Origin: Cognatiluteimonas profundi
GTDB lineage: Bacteria > Pseudomonadota > Gammaproteobacteria > Xanthomonadales > Xanthomonadaceae
Direction of reading: 5' to 3'
Assembly (NCBI RefSeq): GCF_009792795.1
Contig: NZ_VKHQ01000004.1
Coordinates: 244,659-308,658 of the forward strand
DNA length: 64,000 nucleotides
The stretch's first letter is position 1; each line of letters starts with the position of its first letter. This document shows, in pieces, positions 37,123 to 44,856 of the stretch. The position numbers were made by a program, and so were the translations under genes. A model generated the notes under the pieces. That model did not search any database. It worked only from the letters and a program-made list of their open reading frames with translations, and was not told the origin of the DNA.

Positions 37123-37896
37123 TCACCAGCCCGGCGGATCGGCAACGAAGCCCGACGGAAAGGCCTCCGGCGCTGGGCCCGTTGCGTGGATGATGCCCAT
37201 GGCCACCAGGTTGGCGCCGTCGTCATAACGCAACTGGACGACCTGCGCGGGTCGCAGGCTCGCACGCACGAATCCGGTCCGCCCGACAGGCGCCCACTCG
37301 CGCGCGCCATGTCCCGTGCCGATCCGCTGTGCTGCCACCGCGCCTTCCGCGGCGTCGGCCGCATTCGCCGATGATGGCGACATCGCGGATCTGCGTTCCG
37401 CGCCACGCATGCCTTCCCGCGCGATCGCGGCTGGCTGGTCATCGACGATGGGCCTGGCTTCGTCGAAGACGGCGATGCCGATCACGCCGACATTGTCCGG
37501 GCGGCCGGTGCGCGCCGCATACGAATCCGGCAGGTCGGTGAAGACGAACTGCGCCACGTCATCCAGCGACTTGCGCCAGCCACCGATCTCGGTGCTCTGC
37601 CAGGGCGCCAGCACGTAGCCGGCCTGCGACGGATCGGCCGTCTCGCCGGTGACCGCATTGACGCCATCCACCGACAGCACCACCAGCACGCGCTCGCCGC
37701 TCTGGTTGCTCAGCCTGACGGCGTAGCGGTGACCGGGCGTGCCGGGCACCCAAGTGTCACCGCGGTGCCGGTACTCGGGCAGCCACTGACCGCTGTCGCG
37801 ATCGATGACGTCCATCTGCACCAGTGGGCGGGCGGCCACGGAGGTGCAGGCGGTGGCGGACAGCAACAGCAGGGCGAGCAGCAGTGGCTTGCGCAT
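37123..37896 (-). CDS. Uncharacterised lipoprotein
   Basis: A 257-residue lipoprotein with signal KPLLLALLLLSATAC (Cys about 16). The mature N-terminal part (about 20-135) looks like a beta-sandwich (GHRYAVRLSNQSGERVLVVL, SVDGVNAVTGETA, GYVLAPWQSTEIGGW), a pattern found in many Xanthomonadaceae secreted proteins without assigned function. A charged Ala-rich linker and a shorter C-terminal segment follow. The ATG at 37896 gives the lipoprotein signal. It is divergent from trpS and convergent with the entericidin-like gene. Confidence 0.78.
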   Translation of the reverse strand: MRKPLLLALLLLSATACTSVAARPLVQMDVIDRDSGQWLPEYRHRGDTWVPGTPGHRYAVRLSNQSGERVLVVLSVDGVNAVTGETADPSQAGYVLAPWQSTEIGGWRKSLDDVAQFVFTDLPDSYAARTGRPDNVGVIGIAVFDEARPIVDDQPAAIAREGMRGAERRSAMSPSSANAADAAEGAVAAQRIGTGHGAREWAPVGRTGFVRASLRPAQVVQLRYDDGANLVAMGIIHATGPAPEAFPSGFVADPPGW

Positions 37897-37999
37897 GGCG
37901 GATTCTCGTTGAGGGTCCAGCCTGTCAACGCACCGCCGCATCGAAGGGGGTTGGCCTGCGGGTAAACTGCACGCCGCCCCCCAACAACCAGCGTGCGCA

Positions 38000-39334
38000 G
38001 TGGCCGCAACGATCCCGACCCGCGTCCTCACCGGCATCACCACGTCGGGGACACCGCACCTGGGCAACTACGTCGGTGCGATCCGGCCGGCGATCGCCGC
38101 CAGCCGCCAGCCCAGGGCGGAGAGCTTCTACTTCCTCGCCGACTACCACGCGCTGGTCAAGGTGCAGGAACCGGCGCGCGTGCAGCGCTCGACGCTCGAG
38201 ATCGCCGCGGCGTGGCTGGCATGCGGATTGCAGCCCGACACGGTCTGGTTCTACCGCCAGTCGGACATCCCGGAAATCCCCGAGCTGACCTGGCTGCTGA
38301 CCTGCATCGCCGGCAAGGGCCTGCTCAATCGCGCGCACGCCTACAAGGCAGCGGTCGATCGCAACCGCAACGACGGCGAGGACGACGACGCGGGGATCAA
38401 TGCCGGCTTGTTCCTCTATCCGGTGCTGATGGCGGCCGACATCCTGATCTTCAACGCCAACAAGGTGCCGGTCGGTCGCGACCAGGTGCAGCACATCGAG
38501 ATGGCGCGCGACTTCGCGCAGCGCTTCAACCATCTGTACGGTGAACATTTCGTCCTGCCGGAGGCGGTGATCGAGGAGCAGGTGGCGACGCTGCCCGGCC
38601 TGGACGGCCGCAAGATGTCGAAGAGCTACGACAACACCATCGCGCTGTTCGCCCCGCGCGCGGAGCTGAAGAAACAGATCCAGTCGATCGTCACCGACTC
38701 GCGCCTGCCCGGCGAGCCGAAGGCCGCCGAGGGCTCGGCCCTGTTCCAGATCTACCAGGCATTCGCGAGCGCCGACGAAACCGCCGACATGCGCGCGGCC
38801 TTCGCCGACGGCATCGGCTGGGGCGACGCGAAGCAGCGCTTGTTCGCGCGCATCGACGCCGAGGTCGCCCCGTTGCGCGAGCAGTACGAATCGCTGGTCG
38901 CGCATCCGCAACGGATCGAGGCGCAGCTGCGCGACGGTGCGCAGCGGTTGCGCGAGCGTTACGCGATCCCGCGTTTGCGCGCATTGCGCGAGGCGGTTGG
39001 GCTTCGGGATCTGTCGACGCCGCCGGTGAACGCTCGTGGGGAAGCCACGACGGGATCTGCAAAAAGTGTCATTGCGTCAGTGGCGTCGATCGCGTCCTTC
39101 AAACAATATCGCGAGGCGGACGGCAAATTTTATTTCAAGCTGGTGGACGGCGAGCGCGTGCTGCTGCAAAGCGTCGGCTTCGATTCGCCAAAGGATGCCG
39201 GCGCGCGCGTCGCTAGTTTGAAACGCGGTGATTTCGACGCCGACGACGCCACGGTGTCGGTCGGTCCGGGCGTGGCCCTGGACGAGGTCACGGCCGCGTT
39301 GGCGACGATGGCCGCGGAGAACGAAGCGAAGTGA
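38000..39334 (+). CDS. trpS: Tryptophanyl-tRNA synthetase with C-terminal YegP/DUF1508-like domain
   Basis: A 444-residue class I aminoacyl-tRNA synthetase. The start is GTG 38000 with no clear Shine-Dalgarno. The HIGH-type motif is PHLGNYVG (19-26) and KMSKS is at 205-209. The catalytic core ends near residue 335, about the usual TrpS length. Residues 365-410 (ASFKQYREADGKFYFKLVDG and onward) form a YegP/DUF1508-like module. An acidic helical tail follows. Such tails are, to my knowledge, typical of Xanthomonadaceae TrpS; their role is unknown. The tail has several AT-rich codons compared with the core. Confidence 0.95.
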   Translation: MAATIPTRVLTGITTSGTPHLGNYVGAIRPAIAASRQPRAESFYFLADYHALVKVQEPARVQRSTLEIAAAWLACGLQPDTVWFYRQSDIPEIPELTWLLTCIAGKGLLNRAHAYKAAVDRNRNDGEDDDAGINAGLFLYPVLMAADILIFNANKVPVGRDQVQHIEMARDFAQRFNHLYGEHFVLPEAVIEEQVATLPGLDGRKMSKSYDNTIALFAPRAELKKQIQSIVTDSRLPGEPKAAEGSALFQIYQAFASADETADMRAAFADGIGWGDAKQRLFARIDAEVAPLREQYESLVAHPQRIEAQLRDGAQRLRERYAIPRLRALREAVGLRDLSTPPVNARGEATTGSAKSVIASVASIASFKQYREADGKFYFKLVDGERVLLQSVGFDSPKDAGARVASLKRGDFDADDATVSVGPGVALDEVTAALATMAAENEAK

Positions 39335-39655
39335 GCCTGGTGCTGCAGCCCAATCTGGCGCCAGCCAACCCCAAAATGGCGGGTTAAAACCCGCCCTACC
39401 GGTTGGAATGAATGAAATGCCGGCGGGTTGAGATCCGCCCTACGGATTCCACGTGTTCGGAGTCGCACCGTGGTCCAGGTTTTGCATCTTCACGATGCAG
39501 CGCGTAGGCGCGGCTTGGGTAAGCGCTGTTCGTAGGGCGGGTTTCAACCCGCCGGCTCTTGGCCACTGGCTTTCCCAGCCAACCCAAAAATGGCGGGTTA
39601 AAACCCGCCCTACCGGTTATGGAATGAATGAAATGCCGGCGGGTTGAAATCCGCC
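39335..39655. other. Intergenic REP-rich region between trpS and the VOC gene
   Basis: 321 bp without a complete gene. It contains copy A of the direct repeat, a REP-like palindrome at 39533-39553 and the first part of copy B. The only ORFs crossing it are repeats of the VOC C-terminus in other frames. Confidence 0.75.
39361..39500. repeat. Direct repeat copy A: REP sequences plus VOC-gene 3' end
   Basis: 140 bp that is nearly identical to 39575-39716. It contains GGCGGGTT-AA-AACCCGCC (39378-39395), a second degenerate palindrome (39422-39442) and a 59-bp fragment matching the last codons of the VOC gene at 39656. Read leftward, the fragment encodes IVKMQNLDHGATPNTWNP plus a stop, with two changes from the intact gene. 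It is a partial gene duplicate, not a coding gene. Confidence 0.85.
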
Positions 39656-39716
39656 CTACGGATTCCACGTGTTCGGAGTCGCGCCGTGGTCCGGGTTTTT
39701 CATCTTCACGATGCAG
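39575..39716. repeat. Direct repeat copy B, running into the intact VOC gene
   Basis: The second copy of the 140-bp unit. It starts CCAGCCAACCC like copy A, contains the same two palindromes and enters the authentic 3' end of the VOC gene. The two copies differ by a 2-bp length change and a few substitutions. Their offset is about 214-217 bp, consistent with local tandem duplication. Confidence 0.85.
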
Positions 39717-40042
39717 AAGCGCTGGCCGGTCGGCGCTTCCATCACCCACCAGCGTTTGACGAAACCGATGCGCCTGGCGCCCAGCGCTTCCAGTCGCGCC
39801 GCTTCGGCGTCGAGGTCATCGGTCTCGATGTCCAGGTGCACGCGCGACGGGTGCTGCACCTTCTGCACCTCGATGTGCAACCCCGACGCGCCATCCAGGA
39901 ATTCGACGTAGGACGCGTCGCCCTCGACCTGCTTGTCCCCGACCTGCAAGCCGAGCGCACCACTCCAGAACGTGGCGGCGGCATCGATGTCGCCGGTCTG
40001 GCAATCGATGATGAATCCGGCAAGGCGGCTGCGATGGGGCAT
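39656..40042 (-). CDS. VOC-superfamily (glyoxalase/bleomycin-resistance) protein
   Basis: A 128-residue vicinal-oxygen-chelate protein with the paired beta-alpha-beta-beta-beta modules: AGFIIDCQTGDIDAAATFWS, YVEFLDGASGLHIEVQKVQH, VHLDIETDDLDAEAARLEAL and WVMEAPTGQRFCIVKM. His and Glu residues in HIEVQ and HLDIE are candidate metal ligands; the substrate is unknown. Its 3' end is duplicated 217 bp away within the repeat region, and REP palindromes flank both ends. Confidence 0.88.
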   Translation of the reverse strand: MPHRSRLAGFIIDCQTGDIDAAATFWSGALGLQVGDKQVEGDASYVEFLDGASGLHIEVQKVQHPSRVHLDIETDDLDAEAARLEALGARRIGFVKRWWVMEAPTGQRFCIVKMKNPDHGATPNTWNP

Positions 40043-40064
40043 GCTTCATCTTTCCGTTAAATCG

Positions 40065-40130
40065 CAGGGCGGGTTTTAACCCGCCTTCCGGATTTCAACG
40101 TCGGGCCCGGCGGGTTAAAACCCGCCCTAC
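40065..40130. repeat. Inverted pair of REP-like palindromes
   Basis: CAGGGCGGGTTTTAACCCGCC (40065-40085) and its near-exact reverse complement ending CCCGCCCTAC (40109-40130). Each half is itself palindromic, and the pair can fold into a long stem. It fills the gap between the VOC gene and the E2 gene and abuts the E2 stop codon. Confidence 0.85.
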
Positions 40131-40131
40131 G

Positions 40132-41541
40132 TCAGTTCGGACGCGCCAGGTCGTCCAGCAACGCCTTGAGGAAGCGCGCGGCTTCGCCACCCGTCGCGGC
40201 ACGATGGTCGAAGGTCAGCGAGATCGGCATGCGCCGGTGCACTTCGATGCCGCCCATCACGGCGATGACGTCGTGCACGAGTTTTCCCGCACCGACGATC
40301 GCGACCGTCGGCGGCACCACCACCGGCGTCGCGTAGCGGCCGGCGAACATGCCGAAGTTCGATAGCGAGATCGTGTAACCGGCCAGTTCCGATGCCGGGA
40401 TGCTGCGGTCCTCGACCTGCGCACGCAGGCGCTGGATGGAACCGCGGATGCCGGCGGCGTCGAGCATGTCGGCGTTGCGCAGCGCGGGCACGAACAGGCC
40501 GTCATCGGTGTCGACCGCGATGCCGATGTCCACGTGCGGATGCAGCGTGCGCACGAGCTTGTCGCCGTCGAACCAGGCGTTGAGTGCCGGAACCGCCTTG
40601 CAGGCGGCGACGATCGATCGGATCAGGCGCGCGGTGATGTCCTGCTTGCCGATCCAGGCGTGCAGGTCGGCGTCGTCGCACAAGGTCGTCGGCACCACTT
40701 TCGCGTGGGCGTCGGCCATGACGCGCGCCATGTTGCGGCGCACGCCCTTGAGTTGTTCCGGCTGGCCGCTGGCCTGCACGCCGGGCGGCTGCGTGCGCAT
40801 CGGACGCCCGGCAGCGGACATCGGCGTGCGCTGTTGTGCGGCCGGTGCCGCCGGCACCTGCGCGGCGCGCGCGGCCGGCACGGCGCCAGCCTTCGCCGAG
40901 CCATCGGCAGCGGCGCGCTTGACGTCGTCCATGATCACGACGCCGTCGTTTCCGGTCGCTCGCACGCGCGACAGGTCGACACCGAGCTTGCGGGCCAGCG
41001 CACGCACCGCCGGCATGGCCTTGACGCCGCCAATGGCGGTCGCCTGCTCGCTGCGCACGGTGTCGGACGACTGCATCGCACCGACCACGGTGCCGGCGTC
41101 ATCGCGCTTGCCGCCCGGCTCGCCGGCCGGGGCAGCCGTGCCGGCGGCATGGATCGTGCCGCCTTCGTCGGAGGCGATCACGTTGTCGCCGTTGCCGGGC
41201 GCCTGCCTGCCGGCGCCGCCGTGGGTCTCCTCCGACATCGCTGGCGCACCGCCGTGGTGGTGGCCGGTGTCCTGTCCCTCGGCGCGCTGCGGCATCGAAG
41301 GATCGAGTTCGAACTCGGCCAGCATCGCACCGGTGGTGATCACGTCACCCTCGCCGCCCGCCAGTCGCAGCACCTTGCCCGAGACCGGCGAAGGCACTTC
41401 GACCACCGCCTTGGCGGTCTCCATCGAGACGAGGTTGTCGTCCAGGCGGATGGTGTCGCCGACCTTGACGAACCATTCGACGATGGTCGCGTCCGGCAGG
41501 CCTTCGCCAAGATCGGGGAGCAGGAATTGTTTCGTGGCCAT
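40132..41541 (-). CDS. 2-oxoacid dehydrogenase E2 (dihydrolipoyl acyltransferase)
   Basis: A 469-residue E2 with one N-terminal lipoyl domain (lipoylated K44 in VSMETAKAVVEV), a His/Gly-rich linker, a peripheral-subunit-binding domain (about 174-209, MPAVRALARKLGVDLSRVRA), an Ala/Pro linker and the catalytic trimer domain. The active-site region reads DHRAATGGEAARF: His is present, but the usual Asp of HRxxDG is Thr. The substrate class (pyruvate or branched-chain) cannot be fixed. It lies downstream of E1 beta across a REP pair. No E3 gene is in the window. Confidence 0.9.
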   Translation of the reverse strand: MATKQFLLPDLGEGLPDATIVEWFVKVGDTIRLDDNLVSMETAKAVVEVPSPVSGKVLRLAGGEGDVITTGAMLAEFELDPSMPQRAEGQDTGHHHGGAPAMSEETHGGAGRQAPGNGDNVIASDEGGTIHAAGTAAPAGEPGGKRDDAGTVVGAMQSSDTVRSEQATAIGGVKAMPAVRALARKLGVDLSRVRATGNDGVVIMDDVKRAAADGSAKAGAVPAARAAQVPAAPAAQQRTPMSAAGRPMRTQPPGVQASGQPEQLKGVRRNMARVMADAHAKVVPTTLCDDADLHAWIGKQDITARLIRSIVAACKAVPALNAWFDGDKLVRTLHPHVDIGIAVDTDDGLFVPALRNADMLDAAGIRGSIQRLRAQVEDRSIPASELAGYTISLSNFGMFAGRYATPVVVPPTVAIVGAGKLVHDVIAVMGGIEVHRRMPISLTFDHRAATGGEAARFLKALLDDLARPN

Positions 41542-41553
41542 GTTGGTGTTTTC

Positions 41554-41625
41554 CGTAGGGCGGGTTTCAACCCGCCGTTGTATGTGCCGGCTGCTTGCCG
41601 AAGGCGGGTTGAAACCCGCCCTACG
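41554..41625. repeat. Inverted pair of REP-like palindromes (exact 23-bp arms)
   Basis: The 23-bp unit at 41554-41576 (CGTAGGGCGGGTTTCAACCC plus GCC) recurs as its exact reverse complement at 41603-41625, with 26 bp between. It lies between the E1 beta stop (41630) and the E2 start (41541), so it can form a large hairpin in the operon message. Confidence 0.88.
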
Positions 41626-41629
41626 AGTG

Positions 41630-42640
41630 CTACGACAGCGCCATCGCGCGCTTGGCGGCGGCGACGATCTTGTCCACGCTGGGCAGGAACTTCATTTCCA
41701 GCCGGAACAGCGGGATGTGCGTGTCGTAACCGGTGACGCGCTCGACCGGCGCGACCAGGTCGAACATCGACTCCTCGGCCAGGCGTGCGGCGATCTCGGC
41801 ACCGAAGCCGGCGGTCTTCGCCGCTTCGTGCACGATCACGCAACGTCCGGTCCTGGCCACCGACTCGGCGATCGTGGCGAAGTCCAGCGGCTTGAGCGTG
41901 GCGACATCGATCACCTCGGCGCTGATGCCATCCTTCGCCAGCGCATCGGCCGCCTCGAGTGTTTCCTTGACCTGCGCGCCCCAGGTGACCAGCGTCAGGT
42001 CGCTGCCGTCACGCAGCACGTAGCACACGTCCAGCGGCAAGGCCTCGCCGTCGTCCGGCACCACTTCCTTGTACTGGCGGTAGATGCGCTTGGGCTCGAA
42101 GAAGATCACCGGGTCCGGTTCGCGGATCGCGGCCAGCAACAAGCCGTAGGCGCGCGCCGGCGAGGACGGCATCACCACGCGCAGGCCGGGCACGTTGGTG
42201 AAGATCGATTCGTTGGCTTCGGAGTGATGCTCGGGCGCGCGGATGCCACCGCCCCACGGCACGCGCAGCACCATCGGGCAGGTCAGGCGACCGCGGGTGC
42301 GATAGCGCATGCGCGCCGCGTGGCAGACGATGAAGTCGACCATCGGGTACATGAACCCATCGAACTGCGCTTCGGCGATCGGCTTCATGCCCTGCGAGGC
42401 CATGCCGACGGTGAGGCCGGCGATGGTGGTTTCGTCCAGCGGCGTGTCGAGTACGCGCTCGGTGCCGAAAGTCGCGGAGAGGCCGGCGGTGGCGCGGAAC
42501 ACGCCGCCATTGACGCCGACATCCTCGCCCAGCACGACGACGGTCGGGTCGTTGCGCATCTCGTAGGCGAGCGCCTGGGTGATCGCCTCGATCAGGGTGA
42601 TGGCCGCTGGCGCGGCGGCGGCTGGTGCTTGATCAGCCAT
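41630..42640 (-). CDS. 2-oxoacid dehydrogenase E1 beta subunit
   Basis: A 336-residue transketolase-like subunit that completes the E1 active site with the alpha subunit. Features are ALAYEMRNDPTVVVLGEDVG near the start, DTPLDETTIAGLTVGMASQG (about 63-82), the PWGGGIRAPEHHSEANESIF loop (about 127-146) with the catalytic His pair, and the C-terminal ERVTGYDTHIPLF. The ATG at 42640 lies inside the 3' end of the alpha gene (8-base overlap), so the subunits are translationally coupled. An Ala-rich start MADQAPAAAAPAA precedes the fold. Confidence 0.94.
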   Translation of the reverse strand: MADQAPAAAAPAAITLIEAITQALAYEMRNDPTVVVLGEDVGVNGGVFRATAGLSATFGTERVLDTPLDETTIAGLTVGMASQGMKPIAEAQFDGFMYPMVDFIVCHAARMRYRTRGRLTCPMVLRVPWGGGIRAPEHHSEANESIFTNVPGLRVVMPSSPARAYGLLLAAIREPDPVIFFEPKRIYRQYKEVVPDDGEALPLDVCYVLRDGSDLTLVTWGAQVKETLEAADALAKDGISAEVIDVATLKPLDFATIAESVARTGRCVIVHEAAKTAGFGAEIAARLAEESMFDLVAPVERVTGYDTHIPLFRLEMKFLPSVDKIVAAAKRAMALS

Positions 42641-43721
42641 TGCGCTTCTCCAGTGCGGCCTTGTCCAGCGCCATTGCGTCGGCGCGCTGCGCCAGCAGAT
42701 CCGGTGGCGGATCGGCGTACAGGTAATCGAACATCGCCTCGACCGGTTGCACCTTCGACTCCAGGTAGGCATTGATCTCGACGTCGACCAGCTTGCCGCA
42801 CTCCTCGAGCCAGGATTTTTCCTGCGCCTCGTCCCACAGCTTCTTCGCCGTCAGGAAATCGCGCAGGCGCAACATCGGCTCGCGCGTCCAGCCGGCCTTG
42901 ACCTCGTCCTCGCCGCGGTAGCGGCGCGCATCGTCGGCGGTGGTGTGGTCGTGCAGGCGGTAGGTCATGAACTCGATCACACTGCCGCCCTCGCCCTTGC
43001 GCGCGCGCTCGCTGGCGCGGCGCATCGCCTCGAGCACGGCGATCAGGTCGTTGCCGTCCACCTGCAGGCAATGCAGGCCGCCGGCAAGCCCCTTCTGCGC
43101 CAGCGTCTCGGCGCCGGTCTGCGCTGCGCGAGGGACGGAAATCGCCCAGCCGTTGTTGATCACGCACAGCACCAGCGGCAGCTTGTAGGCGCCGGCGGAA
43201 TTGACCGCGGCATAGAAGTCGGCCTTCGACGAGCCGCCGTCGCCGCAGCAGCTGACCGCGATCCGCGGTTCCTTGCGCAGCTTGAACGCCAGCGCCGCAC
43301 CGGCCGCCATCAGGCACTGGGTGGAGATCGGCACGCACCAGGGATAATCGTTTTTCGGACCGGCGAAATCATTGCCGCGTTCGTCGCCGCCCCAGTACAT
43401 CAGCACTTCGCGCGGCCGCACGCCGCGCATGAACTGCGCGCCGTATTCGCGGTAGCTCGGCGCGAAGACGTCTTCCGGCCGCATCGACGCGCCAATGCCG
43501 ACATGCGTGGCCTCGTGGCCAAGCGACGCGGCGTAGGTGCCCAGCTTGCCGGTGCGTTGCAGCGCGATCGCCTTGGTGTCGAACACCCGCACGTACAGCA
43601 TCTGCTTGAACAGCGGCAGCAGCGATTCGGGCTTGAAACCCTTGGGGAGATCCGTGACCAGCTTGCCGTCTGGCGCCAGGTACTGGAGGTATTCGATGTC
43701 GAAATGCGCGGCGATGGTCAT
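42633..43721 (-). CDS. 2-oxoacid dehydrogenase E1 alpha subunit
   Basis: A 362-residue thiamine-diphosphate enzyme subunit. The TPP motif runs from SCCGDGGSSKADFY (about 165) to VINNGWAISVP. The phosphorylation-loop region YRLHDHTTADDARRYRGEDE (about 258-277) is typical of heterotetrameric E1 enzymes. The start ATG 43721 is 140 bp from the divergent tryptophan dioxygenase. First gene of the E1alpha-E1beta-E2 operon, which decarboxylates a 2-oxoacid and passes the acyl group to lipoyl-E2; pyruvate or branched-chain substrate not resolved. Confidence 0.94.
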   Translation of the reverse strand: MTIAAHFDIEYLQYLAPDGKLVTDLPKGFKPESLLPLFKQMLYVRVFDTKAIALQRTGKLGTYAASLGHEATHVGIGASMRPEDVFAPSYREYGAQFMRGVRPREVLMYWGGDERGNDFAGPKNDYPWCVPISTQCLMAAGAALAFKLRKEPRIAVSCCGDGGSSKADFYAAVNSAGAYKLPLVLCVINNGWAISVPRAAQTGAETLAQKGLAGGLHCLQVDGNDLIAVLEAMRRASERARKGEGGSVIEFMTYRLHDHTTADDARRYRGEDEVKAGWTREPMLRLRDFLTAKKLWDEAQEKSWLEECGKLVDVEINAYLESKVQPVEAMFDYLYADPPPDLLAQRADAMALDKAALEKRNG

Positions 43722-43861
43722 CCGTGGGGCCTGATGTCGCAGAACCATGATGATAGCGAATCGGGCCATCCCGGGCCTAGGACCGGCGCTGCGCGGGCCC
43801 CGCGCAAGCCCGGACCGCGCCGGGCAGCCGCGTAGAATTGCGCAATGAACAGGACCGTCCA

Positions 43862-44731
43862 ATGACCATCGACAAGAACGAGCGACCCCTGGAAGCGGGC
43901 ATCCATACCGACCTGGAAGGCCGGATCACCTACGCCGGCTACCTGCGCCTGGACCGGTTGCTGTCCGCCCAGGAACCACTGTCGAAGCCGCCGCACCACG
44001 ACGAGATGCTGTTCATCGTGCAGCACCAGGTGTCGGAGCTGTGGATCAAGCTGTTGATCCATGAGCTGCGAGCCGCGATCGCGCACCTGCAACGCGACGA
44101 ACTGGGCCCCTGCCAGAAGATCTTCGCCCGCTGCAAGGCGGTGCTGCGCCAGCTGACCGAGATGTGGTCGGTGCTCGAAACGCTCACGCCATCGGAATAC
44201 ATGGAGTTCCGCCACATCCTCGGGCCGTCGTCCGGATTCCAGTCGGCGCAGTACCGCACGATGGAATTCCTGCTGGGGAACAAGAACGCGGCGATGCTCA
44301 AGGTGTTCGCGCACGACGCGGAAGCCGCCACGATCCTGCGCGACGTGCTGGAGGCGCCGAGCCTCTACGACGAGGTGCTGGCCTTCCTGGCGCGGCACGG
44401 GCATTCCATTCCAGGCGATTGCCTGGCGCGCGACTGGTCCAGGCCGCACGTGTTCAACGCGGCGCTGGTGCCGATGCTGGAGCGCATCTACGCCGACAGC
44501 GAGCGCTACTGGGTGGAGTACCAGCTGTGCGAGGACCTCGTGGACCTGGAAACGCAGTTCCAGCTGTGGCGGTTCCGCCACATGCGCACGGTGATGCGGA
44601 TCATCGGCTTCAAGCGCGGCACCGGTGGCTCCAGCGGCGTGGGCTTCCTGAAGCAGGCGCTGGACCTGACCTTCTTCCCCGAACTGTTCGACGTGCGCAC
44701 GGCGATCGGCGAGCAGCCGCCAGGCGCGTGA
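43862..44731 (+). CDS. kynA: Tryptophan 2,3-dioxygenase
   Basis: A 289-residue heme enzyme that opens the tryptophan indole ring to N-formylkynurenine. Signature segments: [54 protein letters not shown] (substrate-binding region with Arg) and [20 protein letters not shown] carrying the axial heme His. Start ATG 43862 is preceded by AGGA; an upstream in-frame TTG would add eight residues. No kynureninase or formamidase gene is adjacent. Confidence 0.96.
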   Translation: MTIDKNERPLEAGIHTDLEGRITYAGYLRLDRLLSAQEPLSKPPHHDEMLFIVQHQVSELWIKLLIHELRAAIAHLQRDELGPCQKIFARCKAVLRQLTEMWSVLETLTPSEYMEFRHILGPSSGFQSAQYRTMEFLLGNKNAAMLKVFAHDAEAATILRDVLEAPSLYDEVLAFLARHGHSIPGDCLARDWSRPHVFNAALVPMLERIYADSERYWVEYQLCEDLVDLETQFQLWRFRHMRTVMRIIGFKRGTGGSSGVGFLKQALDLTFFPELFDVRTAIGEQPPGA

Positions 44732-44856
44732 TCGCAGCGGCTAGCCGCGCAGGCCCCTGCTGCACTGCAACAGTGCTGGTTTGACGGATCGCGCCGCGCC
44801 GGGCGATCCTCGCCCGTCACGCCGACGCGCGTCATTGCGATCACAAGGGGAACTGC

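Noticed and set aside
39378..41625. CRISPR-like repeats
   Set aside because: Units are palindromic, inverted relative to each other and irregularly spaced across genes, with no uniform spacers and no cas genes. They fit REP elements.
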